A stretch of 64,000 nt of DNA, from contig CAWVNZ010002819.1 of assembly GCA_963930735.1 (NCBI GenBank), positions 1 through 64,000 on the forward strand. Direction: 5' to 3'. Positions 39,745-53,369 of the stretch are shown piece by piece. Numbering within the stretch: the stretch's first letter is position 1; each line of letters starts with the position of its first letter. The notes below the pieces were generated by a model, which saw nothing but the letters and a program-made list of their open reading frames with translations, did no database searches and was not told where the DNA came from. The DNA comes from Dioctria linearis (Eukaryota > Arthropoda > Insecta > Diptera > Asilidae). The position numbers and the translations under genes are program-made.

Positions 39745-41918
39745 ATTGCCTTTTCTATAGTAAATTATTCAAAAAATAATTTTCAACTGTCGCAAATTTT
39801 AATTACGCCAGGGATTGCCTTTTCTATAGTAAATTATTCAAAAAATAATTTTCTACTGTCGCAAATTTTAATTACGCCAGGGATTGCCTTTTCTATAGTA
39901 AATTGTTCAAAAAATAATTTTATACTGTCGCAAATTTTAATTACGCCAGGGATTGCCTTTTCTATAGTAAGTTATTCAAAAAATAATTTTATACTGTCGC
40001 AAATTTTAATTACGCCAGGGATTGCCTTTTCTATAGTAAATTATTCAACAAATAATTTTCTACTGTCGCAAATTTTAATTGCGCCATGGATTGCCTTTTC
40101 TATAGTAAATTATTCAAAAAATAATTTTTTACTGTCGCAAATTTTAAATACGCCAGGGATTGCCTTTTCTATAGTAAATTATTCAAAAAATAATTTTATA
40201 TTGTCGCAAATTTTAATTACGCCAGGGATTGCCTATTCTGTAGTAAATTATTCAAAAAATAATTTTATACTGTCGCAAATTTTAATTACGACAGGGATTG
40301 ACTTTTCTATAGTAAATTATTCAAAAAATAATTTTATACTGTCGCAAATTTTAATTACGCCAGGGATTGCCTTTTCTATAGTAAATTATTCAAAAAATAA
40401 TTTTTTACTGTCGCAAATTTTAATTGCGCCAGGGATTGCCTTTTCTATAGTAAATTATTCAAAAAATAATTTTTTACTGTCGCAAATTTTAATTACGCCA
40501 GGGATTGCCTTTTCTATAGTAAATTATTCAAAAAATAATTTTATACTGTCGCAAATTTTAATTACGCCAGGGATTGCCTTTTCTATAGTAAATTATTCAA
40601 AAAATAATTTTATACTGTCGCAAATTTTAAGTGCGCCAGGGATTGCCTTTTCTATAGTAAATTATTCAAAAAATAATTTTATACTGTCGCAAATTTCAAT
40701 TTCGCCAGGTAAATTATTCAAAAAATAATTTTATACTGTCGCAAATTTTAATTACGCCAGGGATTGCCTTTTCTATAGTAAATTATTCAAAAAATAATTT
40801 TCAACTGTCGCAAATTTTAATTACGCCAGGGATTGCCTTTTCTATAGTAAATTATTCAAAAAATAATTTTATCCTGTCGCAAATTTTAATTACGCCAGGG
40901 ATTGCCTTTTCTATAGTAAATTATTCAAAAAATAATTTTATACTGTCGCAAATTTCAAATCCGCCAGGGATTGCCTTTTATATAGTAAATTATTCAAAAA
41001 ATTTTTTTTTACTATCGCAAGTTTTAATTACGCCAGGGATTGCCTTTTCTATAGTAAATTATTCAAAAAATAATTTTCTACTGTCGCAAATTGTAATTAC
41101 GCCAGGGATTGCCTTTTCTATAGTAAATTATTCAAAAAATAATTTTTTACTGTCGCAAGTTTTAATTCCGCCAGGGATTGCCTTTTCTATAGTAAATTAT
41201 TCAAAAAATAATTTTATACTGTCGCAAATTTTAATTACGCCAGGGATTGCCTTTTCTATAGTAAATTATTCATAAAATAATTTTTTACTGTCGCAAATTT
41301 TAATTACGCCAGGGATTGCCTTTTCTATAGTAAATTATTCAAAAAATAATTTTATATTGTCGCAAATTTTAATTACGCCAGGGATTGCCTTTTCTATAGT
41401 AAATTATTCAAAAAATAATTTTATACTGTCGCAAATTTTAATTACGCCAGGGATTGCCTTTTCTATAGTAAATTATTCAAAAAATAATTTTATACAGTCG
41501 CAAATTTTAATTACGCCAGGGATTGCCTTTTCTATAGTAAATTATTCAAAAAATAATTTTATACTGTCGCAAATTTTAATTACGCCAGGGATTGCCTTTT
41601 CTATAGTAAATTATTCAAAAAATAATATTTTACTGTCGCATATTTTAATTACGCCAGGGATTGCCTTTTCTATAGTAAATTATTCAAAAAATAATTTTTT
41701 ACTGTCGCAAATTTTAATTGCGCCAGGGATTGCCTTTTCTATAGTAAATTATTCAAAAAATAATTTTATACTGTCGCAAATTTCAATTTCGCCAGGTAAA
41801 TTATTCAAAAAATAATTTTATACTGTCTCAAATTTTAATTACGCCAGGGATTGCCTTTTCTATAGTAAATTATTTTGAAAATAATTTTCTACTGTCGCAA
41901 AGTTTAATTACGCCAGGG

Positions 41919-41971
41919 ATTGCTTTTCTATAGTAAATTTTCTACTGTCGCAAATTTTAATTACGCCAGGG
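41919..41971. repeat. 53-bp deleted monomer
   Basis: Counterpart, at +14,417, of the 53-bp monomer at 27502, with identical deletion end points. It is the last 53-bp monomer in the window and lies about 36 bp inside the right edge of duplication B. Confidence 0.85.
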
Positions 41972-42007
41972 ATTGCCTTTTCTATAGTAAATTATTCAAA
42001 AAATAAT

Positions 42008-45000
42008 TTTATACTGTCGCAAATTTTAATTACGCCAGGGATTGCCTTTTCTATAGTAAATTATTCAAAAAATAATTTTATACTGTCGCAAATTTTAAGT
42101 GCGCCAGGGATTGCCTTTTCTATAGTAAATTATTCGAAAAATAATTTTATACTGTCGCAAATTTCAATTTCGCCAGGTAAATTATTCAAAAAATAATTTT
42201 ATACTGTCGCAAATTTTAATTGCGCCAGGGATTGCCTTTTCTATAGTAAATTATTCAAAAAATAATTTTATACTGTCGCAAATTTTAATTACGCCAGGGA
42301 TTGCCTTTTCTATAGTAAATTATTCAAAAAATAATTTTCTACTGTCGCAAATTGTAATTGCGCCACGGATTGCCTTTTCTATAGTAAATTATTCAAAAAA
42401 TAATTTTCTACTGTCGCAAATTTTAAGTGCGCCAGGGATTGCCTTTTTTATAGTAAATTATTCAAAAAATAATTTTCTACTGTCGCAAATTTTAATTGCG
42501 CCAGGGATTGCCTTTTCTATAGTAAATTATTCAAAAAATAATTTTCTACTATCGCAAATTTCAAATCCGCCAGGGATTGCCTTTTCTATAGTAAATTATT
42601 CAAAAAATAATTTTTTACTGTCGAAAATTTTAAATACGCCAGGGATTGCCTTTTCTATAGTAAATTATTCAAAAAATAATTTTCTACTGTCGCAAATTGT
42701 AATTGCGCCAGGGATTGCCTTTTCTATAGTAAATTATTCAAAAAATAATTTTTTACTTTCGCAAATTGTAATTGCGCCAGGGATTGCCTTTTCTATAGTA
42801 AATTATTCAAAAAATAATTTTTTACTGTCGCAAATTTTAATTGCGCCAAGGATTGCCTTTTCTATAGTAAATTATTCAAAAAATAATTTTCTACTGTCGC
42901 AAATTTTAAGTGCGCCAGGGATTGCCTTTTCTATAGTAAATTATTCAAAAAATAATTTTGTACTGTCGCAAGTTTTAATTACGCCAGGGATTGCCTTTTC
43001 TATAGTAAATTATTCAAAAAATAATTTTATACTGTCGCAAATTTTAAGTGCGCCAGGGATTGCCTTTTCTATAGTAAATTATTCAAAAAATAATTTTCTA
43101 CTGTCGCAAATTTTAATTGCGCCAGGGATTGCCTTTTCTATAGTAAATTATTCAAAAAATAATTTTCTACTGTCGCAAATTTTAATTGCGCCAGGGATTG
43201 CCTTTTCTATAGTAAATTATTCAAAAAATAATTTTCTACTGTCGCAAATTTTAATTACGCCAGGGATTGCCTTTTCTATAGTAAATTATTCAAAAAATAT
43301 TTTTCTACTGTCGCAAATTTTAATTACGCCAGGGATTGCCTTTTCTATAGTAAATTATTCAAAAAATAATTTTTTACTGTCGCAAATTTTAATTACGCCA
43401 GGGATTGCCTTTTATATAGTAAATTATTCAAAAAATAATTTTATACTGTCGCAAATTTCAAATCCGCCAGGGATTGCCTTTTCTATAGTAAATTATTCAA
43501 AAAATAATTTTCAACTGTCGCAAATTGTAATTGCGCCAGGGATTGCCTTTTCTATAGTAAATTATTCAAAAAATATTTTTTTAATGTCGCAAATTGTAAT
43601 TGCGCCAGGGATTGCCTTTTCTATAGTAAATTATTCAAAAAATAATTTTTTACTGTCGCAAATTTTAATTGCGCCAGGGATTGCCTTTTCTATAGTAAAT
43701 TATTCAAAAAATAATTTTCTACTGTCGCAAATTTTAAGTGCGCCAGGGATTGCCTTTTCTATAGTAAATTATTCAAAAAATAATTTTGTACTGTCGCAAG
43801 TTTTAAATACGCCAGGGATTGCCTTTTCTATAGTAAATTATTCAAAAAATAATTTTATACTGTCGCAAGTTTTAAGTGCGCCAGGGATTGCCTTTTCTAT
43901 AGTAAATTATTCAAAAAATAATTTTCTACTGTCGCAAATTTTAATTGCGCCAGGGATTGCCTTTTCTATAGTAAATTATTCAAAAAATAATTTTCTATTG
44001 TCGCAAATTTTAATTGCGCTAGGGATTGCCTTTTCTATAGTAAATTATTCAAAAAATAATTTTTTACTGTCGCAAATTTTAATTGCGCCAGGGATTGCCT
44101 TTTCTATAGTAAATTATTCAAAAAATAATTTTCTACTGTCGCAAATTTTAAGTGCGCCAGGTATTGCCTTTTCTATAGTAAATTATTCAAAAAATAGTTT
44201 TGTACTGTCGCAAGTTTTAATTACGCCAGGGATTGCCTTTTCTATAGTAAATTATTCAAAAAATAATTTTATACTGTCGCAAATTTTAAGTGCGCCAGGG
44301 ATTGCCTTTTCTATAGTAAATTATTCAAAAAATAATTTTCTACTGTCGCAAATTTTAATTGCGCCAGGGATTGCCTTTTCTATAGTAAATTATTCAAAAA
44401 ATATTTTTTTACTATCGCAAGTTTTAATTATGCCAGGGATTGCCTTTTCTATAGTAAATTATTCAAAAAATAATTTTATACTGTCGCAAATTTTAATTAC
44501 GCCAGGGATTGCCTTTTCTATAGTAAATTATTCAAAAAATAATTTTTTACTGTCGCAAATTTTAATTACGCCAGGGATTGCCTTTTCTGTAGTAAATTAT
44601 TCAAAAAATAATTTTATACTGTCGCAAATTTTAAATACGCCAGGGATTGCCTCTTCTATAGTAAATTATTCAAAAAATAATTTTCTACTGTCGCAAATTT
44701 TAATTGCGCCAGGGATTGCTTTTCTATAGTAAATTATTCAAAAAATAATTTTATACTGTCGCAAATTTTAATTACGCCAGGGATTGCCTTTTCTATAGTA
44801 AATTATTCAAAAAATAATTTTTTACTGTCGCGAATTTTAAGTGCGCCAGGGATTGCCTTTTCTATAGTAAATTATTCAAAAAATAATTTTATACTGTCGC
44901 AAATTTTAATTGCGCCAGGGATTGCCTTTTCTATAGTAAATTATTCAAAAAATAATTTTTTACTGTCGCAAATTTTAATTACGCCAGGGATTGCCTTTTC

Positions 45001-48000
45001 TATAGTAAATTATTCAAAAAATAATTTTATACTGTCGCAAATTTTAATTACGCCAGGGATTGCCTTTTCTATAGTAAATTATTCAAAAAATAATTTTCTA
45101 CTGTCGCAAATTTTAATTACGCCAGGGATTGCCTTTTCTATAGTAAATTATTCAAAAAATAATTTTTTACTATCGCAAGTTTTAATTACGCCAGGGATTG
45201 CCTTTTCTATAGTAAATTATTCAAAAAATAATTTTCTACTGTCGCAAATTTTAAGTGCGCCAGGGATTGCCTTTTCTATAGTAAATTTCTCACACATTAA
45301 TTTTTTACTGTCGCAAATTTCAATTACGCCAGGGATTGCCTTTTCTGTAGTAAATTATTCAAAAAATAATTTTATACTGTCGCAAATTTTAATTACGCCA
45401 GGGATTGCCTGTTCTATAGTAAATTATTCAAAAAATAATTTTATACTGTCGCAAATTTTAATTACGCCAGGGATTGCCTTTTCTATAGTAAATTATTCAA
45501 AAAATAATTTTATACTGTCGCAAAATTTAATTACGCCAGGGATTGCCTTGTCTATAGTAAATTATTCAAAAAATAATTTTCTACTGTCGCAAATTTTAAT
45601 TACGCCAGGGATTGCCTTTTCTATAGTAAATTATTCAAAAAATAATTTTATACTGTCGCAAATTTTAATTACGCCAGGGATTGCCTTTTCTATAGTAAAT
45701 TATTCAAAAAATAATTTTTTACTGTCGCAAATTTTAACTACGCCAGGGATTGCGTTTTCTATAGTAAATTATTCAAAAAATAATTTTTTACTGTCGCAAA
45801 TTTTAATTGCGCCAGGGATTGCCTTTTCTATAGTAAATTATTCAAAAAATAATTTTTTACTGTCGCAAATTTTAAGTGCGCCAGGGATTGCCTTTTCTAT
45901 AGTAAATTATTCAAAAATAATTTTATACTGTCGCAAATTTTAATTGCGCCAGGGATTGCCTTTTCTATAGTAAATTATTCAAAAAATAATTTTTTACTGT
46001 CGCAAATTTTAATTACGCCAGGGATTGCCTTTTCTATAGTAAATTATTCAAAAAATAATTTTATACTGTCGCAAATTTTAATTACGCCAGGGATTGCCTT
46101 TTCTATAGTAAATTATTCAAAAAATAATTTTCTACTGTCGCAAATTTTAATTACGCCAGGGATTGCCTTTTCAATAGTAAATTATTCAAAAAATAATTTT
46201 TTACTATCGCAAGTTTTAATTACGCCAGGGATTGATTGCCTTTTCTATAGTAAATTATTCAAAAAATAATTTTCTACTGTCGCAAATTTTAAGTGCGCCA
46301 GGGATTGCCTTTTCTATAGTAAATTATTCAAAAAATAATTTTATACTGTCGCAAATTTTAATTACGCCAGGGATTGCCTTTTCTATAGTAAATTATTCAA
46401 AAAATAATTTTATACTGTCGCAAATTTTAATTACGCCAGGGATTGCCTTTTCTATAGTAAATTATTCACAAAATAATTTTATACTGTCGCAAATTTTAAT
46501 TACGCCAGGGATTGCCTTTTCTATAGTAAATTATTCAAAAAATAATTTTATACTGTCGCAAATTTTAATTACGCCAGGGATTGCCTTTTCTATAGTAAAT
46601 TATTCAAAAAATAGTTTTATACTGTCGCAAATTTTAATTACGCCAGGGATTGCCTTTTCCATAGTAAATTATTCAAAAAATAATTTTATACTGTCGCAAA
46701 TTTTAATTACGCCAGGGATTGCCTTTTCTATAGTAAATTATTCAAAAAATAATTTTCTACTGTCGCAAATTGTAATTACGCCAGGGATTGCCTTTTCTAT
46801 AGTAAATTATTCAAAAAATAATTTTTTACTGTCGCAAGTTTTAATTCCGCCAGGGATTGCCTTTTTTATAGTAAATTATTCAAAAAATAATGTTATACTG
46901 TCGCAAATTTTAATTACGCCAGGGATTGCCTTTTCTATAGTAAATTATTCAAAAAATAATTTTTTTTTGTCGCAAATTTTAATTACGCCAGGGACTGCCT
47001 TTTCTATAGTAAATTATTCAAAAAAAAATTTTCTACTGTCGCAAATTGTAATTACGCCAGGGATTGCCTTTTCTATAGTAAATTATTCAAAAAATAATTT
47101 TTTACTGTCGCAAGTTTTAATTCCGCCAGGGATTGCCTTTTCTATAGTAAATTATTCAAAAAATAATTTTATACTGTCGCAAATTTTAATTACGCCAGGG
47201 ATTGCCTTTTCTATAGTAAATTATTCAAAAAATAATTTTTTACTGTCGCAAATTTTAATTACGCCAGGGATTGCCTTTTCTATAGTAAATTATTCAAAAA
47301 ATAATTTTATATTGTCGCAAATTTTAATTACGCCAGGGATTGCCTTTTCTATAGTAAATTATTCAAAAAATAATTTTATACTGTCGCAAATTTCAAATCC
47401 CCCAGGGCTTGCCTTTTCTATAGTAAATTATTCAAAAAATAATTTTTTACTATCGCAAGTTTTAATTACGCCAGGGATTGCCTTTTCTATAGTAAATTAT
47501 TCAAAAAATAATTTTATACTGTCGCAAATTTTAATTACGCCAGGGATTGCCTTTTCTATAGTAAATTATTCAAAAAATAATTTTTTACTGTCGCAAATTT
47601 TAATTGCGCCAGGGATTGCCTTTTCTATAGTAAATTATTCAAAAAATAATTTTCAACTGTCGCAAATTGTAATTGCGCCAGGGATTGCCTTTTCTATAGT
47701 AAATTATTCAAAAAATAATTTTATACTGTCGCAAATTTTAATTACGCCAGGGATTGCCTTTTCTATAGTAAATTATTCAAAAAATAATTTTTTACTGTCG
47801 CAAATTTTAATTACGCCAGGGATTGCCTTTTCTATAGTAAATTATTCAAAAAATAATTTTTTACTGTCGCAAATTTTAATTGCGCCAGGGATTGCCTTTT
47901 CTATAGTAAATTATTCAAAAAATAATTTTCTACTGTCGCAAATTTTAATTACGCCAGGGATTGCCTTTTCTATAGTGAATTATTCAAAAAATAATTTTTT

Positions 48001-48121
48001 ACTATCGCAAGTTTTAATTACGCCAGGGATTGCCTTTTCTATAGTAAATTATTCAAAAAATAATTTTCTACTGTCGCAAATTTTAAGTGCGCCAGGGATT
48101 GCCTTTTCTATAGTAAATTTC
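42008..48121. repeat. Array segment 6: mixed satellite
   Basis: The monomers here draw on several lineages. One 52-bp monomer (junction 42177) lies at the left. From about 42.3 to 44.4 kb, variants TTAAGTGCGCC, GTAATTGCGCC and the otherwise rare TTTTGTACTG (near 42957, 43787 and 44193) are common. One TCTCACACATT monomer sits at 45290. A 4-bp duplication (GATTGATTGCC) lies near 46232. From about 46.7 to 47.7 kb the order of variants resembles the 23-24 kb and 37-38 kb blocks, including a degraded TCAAATCCCCC near 47393. No gene or unique sequence is present. Confidence 0.85.
45181..45400. repeat. Single TCTCACACATT unit with intermediate variants
   Basis: The TCACAC marker is at 45290. It lacks the T7 run typical of the 18-35 kb copies. 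In the next monomer it has the CTGTAG change typical of the 48-63 kb copies, but still reads GGGATTGCC, not GGGATGGCC, and CTGTCGCAA, not CTGTCCCAA. It therefore carries only part of the later set of changes. Confidence 0.85.
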
Positions 48122-50190
48122 TCACACATTAATTTTTTACTGTCGCAAATTTCAATTACGCCAGGGATGGCCTTTTCTGTAGTAAATTATTCAAAAAATA
48201 ATTTTATACTGTCCCAAATTTTAATTACGCCAGGGATTGCCTTTTCTATAGTAAATTATTCAAAAAATAATTTTCTACTGTCGCAAATTTTAATTACGCC
48301 AGGGATTGCCTTTTCTATAGTAAATTATTCAAAAAATAATTTTTTACTATCGCAAGTTTTAATTACGCCAGGGATTGCCTTTTCTATAGTAAATTATTCA
48401 AAAAATAATTTTCTACTGTCGAAAATTTTAAGTGCGCCAGGGATTGCCTTTTCTATAGTAAATTATTCAAAAAATAATTTTTTACTGTCGCAAATTTTAA
48501 TTACGCCAGGGATTGCTTTTCTATAGTAAATTATTCAAAAAATAATTTTATACTGTCCCAAATTTTAATTACGCCAGGGATTGCCTTTTCTATAGTAAAT
48601 TATTCAAAAAATAATTTTTTACTGTCGCAAATTTTAATTACGCCAGGGATTGCTTTTCTATAGTAAATTATTCAAAAAATAATTTTATACTGTCGCAAAT
48701 TTTAATTACGCCAGGGATTGCCTTTTCTATAGTAAATTATTCAAAAAATAATTTTTTACTGTCGCAAATTTTAAGTGCGCCAGGGATTGCCTTTTCTATA
48801 GTAAATTATTCAAAAAATAATTTTATACTGTCGCAAATTTTAATTGCGCCAGGGATTGCCTTTTCTATAGTAAATTATTCAAAAAATAATTTTCTACTGT
48901 CGCAAATTTTAATTACGCCAGGGATTGCCTTTTCTATAGTAAATTATTCAAAAAATAATTTTTTACTATCGCAAGTTTTAATTACGCCAGGGATTGCCTT
49001 TTCTATAGTAAATTATTCAAAAAATAATTTTCTACTGTCGCAAATTTTAAGTGCGCCAGGGATTGCCTTTTCTATAGTAAATTTCTCACACATTAATTTT
49101 TTACTGTCGCAAATTTCAATTACGCCAGGGATGGCCTTTTCTGTAGTAAATTATTCAAAAAATAATTTTATACTGTCCCAAATTTTAATTACGCCAGGGA
49201 TTGCCTTTTCTATAGTAAATTATTCAAAAAATAATTTTATACTGTCGCAAATTTTAATTACGCCAGGGATTGCCTTTTCTATAGTATATTATTCAAAAAA
49301 TAATTTTATACTGTCGCAAATTTTAATTGCGCCAGGGATTGCCTTTTCTATAGTAAATTATTCAAAAAATAATTTTATACTGTCGCAAATTTTAATTACG
49401 CCAGGGATTGCCTTTTCTATAGTAAATTATTCAAAAAATAATTTTTTACTGTCGCAAATTTTAAGTGCGCCAGGGATTGCCTTTTCTATAGTAAATTATT
49501 CAAAAAATAATTTTATACTGTCGAAAATTTTAATTGCGCCAGGGATTGCCTTTTCTATAGTAAATTATTCAAAAAATAATTTTCTACTGTCGCAAATTTT
49601 AATTACGCCAGGGATTGCCTTTTCTATAGTAAATTATTCAAAAAATAATTTTATAATGTCGCAAATTTTAATTACGCCAGGGATTGCCTTTTCCATAGTA
49701 AATTATTCAAAAAATAATTTTATACTGTCGCAAATTTTAATTACGCCAGGGATTGCCTTTTCTATAGTAAATTATTCAAAAAATAATTTTTTACTGTCGC
49801 AAATTTTAAGTGCGCCAGGGATTGCCTTTTCTATAGTAAATTATTCAAAAAATAATTTTATACTGTCGCAAATTTTAATTACGCCAGGGATTGCCTTTTC
49901 TATAGTAAATTATTCAAAAAATAATTTTATACTGTCGCAAATTTTAATTGCGCCAGGGATTGCCTTTTCTATAGTAAATTATTCAAAAAATAATTTTATA
50001 ATGTCGCAAATTTTAATTACGCCAGGGATTGCTTTTTCTATAGTAAATTATTCAAAAAATAATTTTTTACTATCGCAAGTTTTAATTACGCCAGGGATTG
50101 CCTTTTCTATAGTAAATTATTCAAAAAATAATTTTCTACTGTCGCAAATTTTAAGTGCGCCAGGGATTGCCTTTTTATATAGTAAATTTC
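47930..50190. repeat. Higher-order block copied at +7,311 bp
   Basis: Markers at 48122 and 49086 align with 55433 and 56397, and 50191 aligns with 57501 (7,310, because of one extra base at CTTTTTATATAG near 50171). The 964-bp first spacing is 14 x 69 - 2, from two monomers each missing one C (GATTGCTTTTC), and both copies share those two deletions. The left boundary is approximate. Confidence 0.85.
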
Positions 50191-53100
50191 TCACACATTA
50201 ATTTTTTACTGTCGCAAATTTCAATTACGCCAGGGATGGCCTTTTCTGTAGTAAATTATTCAAAAAATAATTTTATACTGTCCCAAATTTTAATTACGCC
50301 AGGGATTGCCTTTTCTATAGTAAATTATTCAAAAAATAATTTTATACTGTCGCAAATTTTAATTACGCCAGGGATTGCCTTTTCTATAGTAAATTATTCA
50401 AAAAATAATTTTATAATGTCGCAAATTTTAATTACGCCAGGGATTGCCTTTTCCATAGTAAATTATTCAAAAAATAATTTTATACTGTCGCAAATTTTAA
50501 TTACGCCAGGGATTGCCTTTTCTATAGTAAATTATTCAAAAAATAATTTTATACTGTCGCAAATTTTAATTACGCCAGGGATTGCCTTTTCTATAGTAAA
50601 TTATTCAAAAAATAATTTTTTACTATCGCAAGTTTTAATTACGCCAGGGATTGCCTTTTCTATAGTAAATTATTCAAAAAATAATTTTCTACTGTCGCAA
50701 ATTTTAAGTGCGCCAGGGATTGCCTTTTCTATAGTAAATTTCTCACACATTAATTTTTTACTGTCGCAAATTTCAATTACGCCAGGGATGGCCTTTTCTG
50801 TAGTAAATTATTCAAAAAATAATTTTATACTGTCCCAAATTTTAATTACGCCAGGGATTGCCTTTTCTATAGTAAATTATTCAAAAAATAATTTTATACT
50901 GTCGCAAATTTTAATTACGCCAGGGATTGCCTTTTCTATAGTAAATTATTCAAAAAATAATTTTATACTGTCGCAAATTTTAATTGCGCCAGGGATTGCC
51001 TTTTCTATAGTAAATTATTCAAAAAATAATTTTATACTGTCGCAAATTTTAATTACGCCAGGGATTGCTTTTTCTATAGTAAATTATTCAAAAAATAATT
51101 TTTTACTATCGCAAGTTTTAATTACGCCAGGGATTGCCTTTTCTATAGTAAATTATTCAAAAAATAATTTTCTACTGTCGCAAATTTTAAGTGCGCCAGG
51201 GATTGCCTTTTCTATAGTAAATTTCTCACACATTAATTTTTTACTGTCGCAAATTTCAATTACGCCAGGGATGGCCTTTTCTGTAGTAAATTATTCAAAA
51301 AATAATTTTATACTGTCCCAAATTTTAATTACGCCAGGGATTGCCTTTTCTATAGTAAATTATTCAAAAAATAATTTTATACTGTCGCAAATTTTAATTA
51401 CGCCAGGGATTGCCTTTTCTATAGTAAATTATTCAAAAAATAATTTTATAATGTCGCAAATTTTAATTACGCCAGGGATTGCCTTTTCCATAGTAAATTA
51501 TTCAAAAAATAATTTTATACTGTCGCAAATTTTAATTACGCCAGGGATTGCCTTTTCTATAGTAAATTATTCAAAAAATAATTTTTTACTGTCGCAAATT
51601 TTAAGTGCGCCAGGGATTGCCTTTTCTATAGTAAATTATTCAAAAAATAATTTTATACTGTCGCAAATTTTAATTACGCCAGGGATTGCCTTTTCTATAG
51701 TAAATTATTCAAAAAATAATTTTATACTGTCGCAAATTTTAATTGCGCCAGGGATTGCCTTTTCTATAGTAAATTATTCAAAAAATAATTTTATACTGTC
51801 GCAAATTTTAATTACGCCAGGGATTGCTTTTTCTATAGTAAATTATTCAAAAAATAATTTTTTACTATCGCAAGTTTTAATTACGCCAGGGATTGCCTTT
51901 TCTATAGTAAATTATTCAAAAAATAATTTTCTACTGTCGCAAATTTTAAGTGCGCCAGGGATTGCCTTTTCTATAGTAAATTTCTCACACATTAATTTTT
52001 TACTGTCGCAAATTTCAATTACGCCAGGGATGGCCTTTTCTGTAGTAAATTATTCAAAAAATAATTTTATACTGTCCCAAATTTTAATTACGCCAGGGAT
52101 TGCCTTTTCTATAGTAAATTATTCAAAAAATAATTTTATACTGTCGCAAATTTTAATTACGCCAGGGATTGCCTTTTCTATAGTAAATTATTCAAAAAAT
52201 AATTTTATAATGTCGCAAATTTTAATTACGCCAGGGATTGCCTTTTCCATAGTAAATTATTCAAAAAATAATTTTATACTGTCGCAAATTTTAATTACGC
52301 CAGGGATTGCCTTTTCTATAGTAAATTATTCAAAAAATAATTTTATACTGTCGCAAATTTTAATTACGCCAGGGATTGCCTTTTCTATAGTAAATTATTC
52401 AAAAAATAATTTTCTACTGTCGCAAATTTTAATTACGCCAGGGATTGCCTTTTCTATAGTAAATTATTCAAAAAATAATTTTTTACTATCGCAAGTTTTA
52501 ATTACGCCAGGGATTGCCTTTTCTATAGTAAATTATTCAAAAAATAATTTTCTACTGTCGCAAATTTTAAGTGCGCCAGGGATTGCCTTTTCTATAGTAA
52601 ATTTCTCACACATTAATTTTTTACTGTCGCAAATTTCAATTACGCCAGGGATGGCCTTTTCTGTAGTAAATTATTCAAAAAATAATTTTATACTGTCCCA
52701 AATTTTAATTACGCCAGGGATTGCCTTTTCTATAGTAAATTATTCAAAAAATAATTTTATACTGTCGCAAATTTTAATTACGCCAGGGATTGCCTTTTCT
52801 ATAGTAAATTATTCAAAAAATAATTTTATACTGTCGCAAATTTTAATTGCGCCAGGGATTGCCTTTTCTATAGTAAATTATTCAAAAAATAATTTTATAC
52901 TGTCGCAAATTTTAATTACGCCAGGGATTGCTTTTTCTATAGTAAATTATTCAAAAAATAATTTTTTACTTTCGCAAGTTTTAATTACGCCAGGGATTGC
53001 CTTTTCTATAGTAAATTATTCAAAAAATAATTTTCTACTGTCGCAAATTTTAAGTGCGCCAGGGATTGCCTTTTCTATAGTAAATTTCTCACACATTAAT

Positions 53101-53369
53101 TTTTTACTGTCGCAAATTTCAATTACGCCAGGGATGGCCTTTTCTGTAGTAAATTATTCAAAAAATAATTTTATACTGTCCCAAATTTTAATTACGCCAG
53201 GGATTGCCTTTTCTATAGTAAATTATTCAAAAAATAATTTTATACTGTCGCAAATTTTAATTACGCCAGGGATTGCCTTTTCTATAGTAAATTATTCAAA
53301 AAATAATTTTATAATGTCGCAAATTTTAATTACGCCAGGGATTGCCTTTTCCATAGTAAATTATTCAAA

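Larger units (their letters stand above)
37457..42007. repeat. Segmental duplication B, second copy
   Basis: It aligns at exactly +14,417 bp to 23,040-27,590. Private differences include CTGTAGTAAATT at about 38339 (first copy CTATAG), ACAATCGCATATT near 39408 and GGGATTGACTTTT near 40295. It ends near 42,007, where the first copy has TTTTCAACTG and this copy has TTTTATACTG. Confidence 0.92.
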
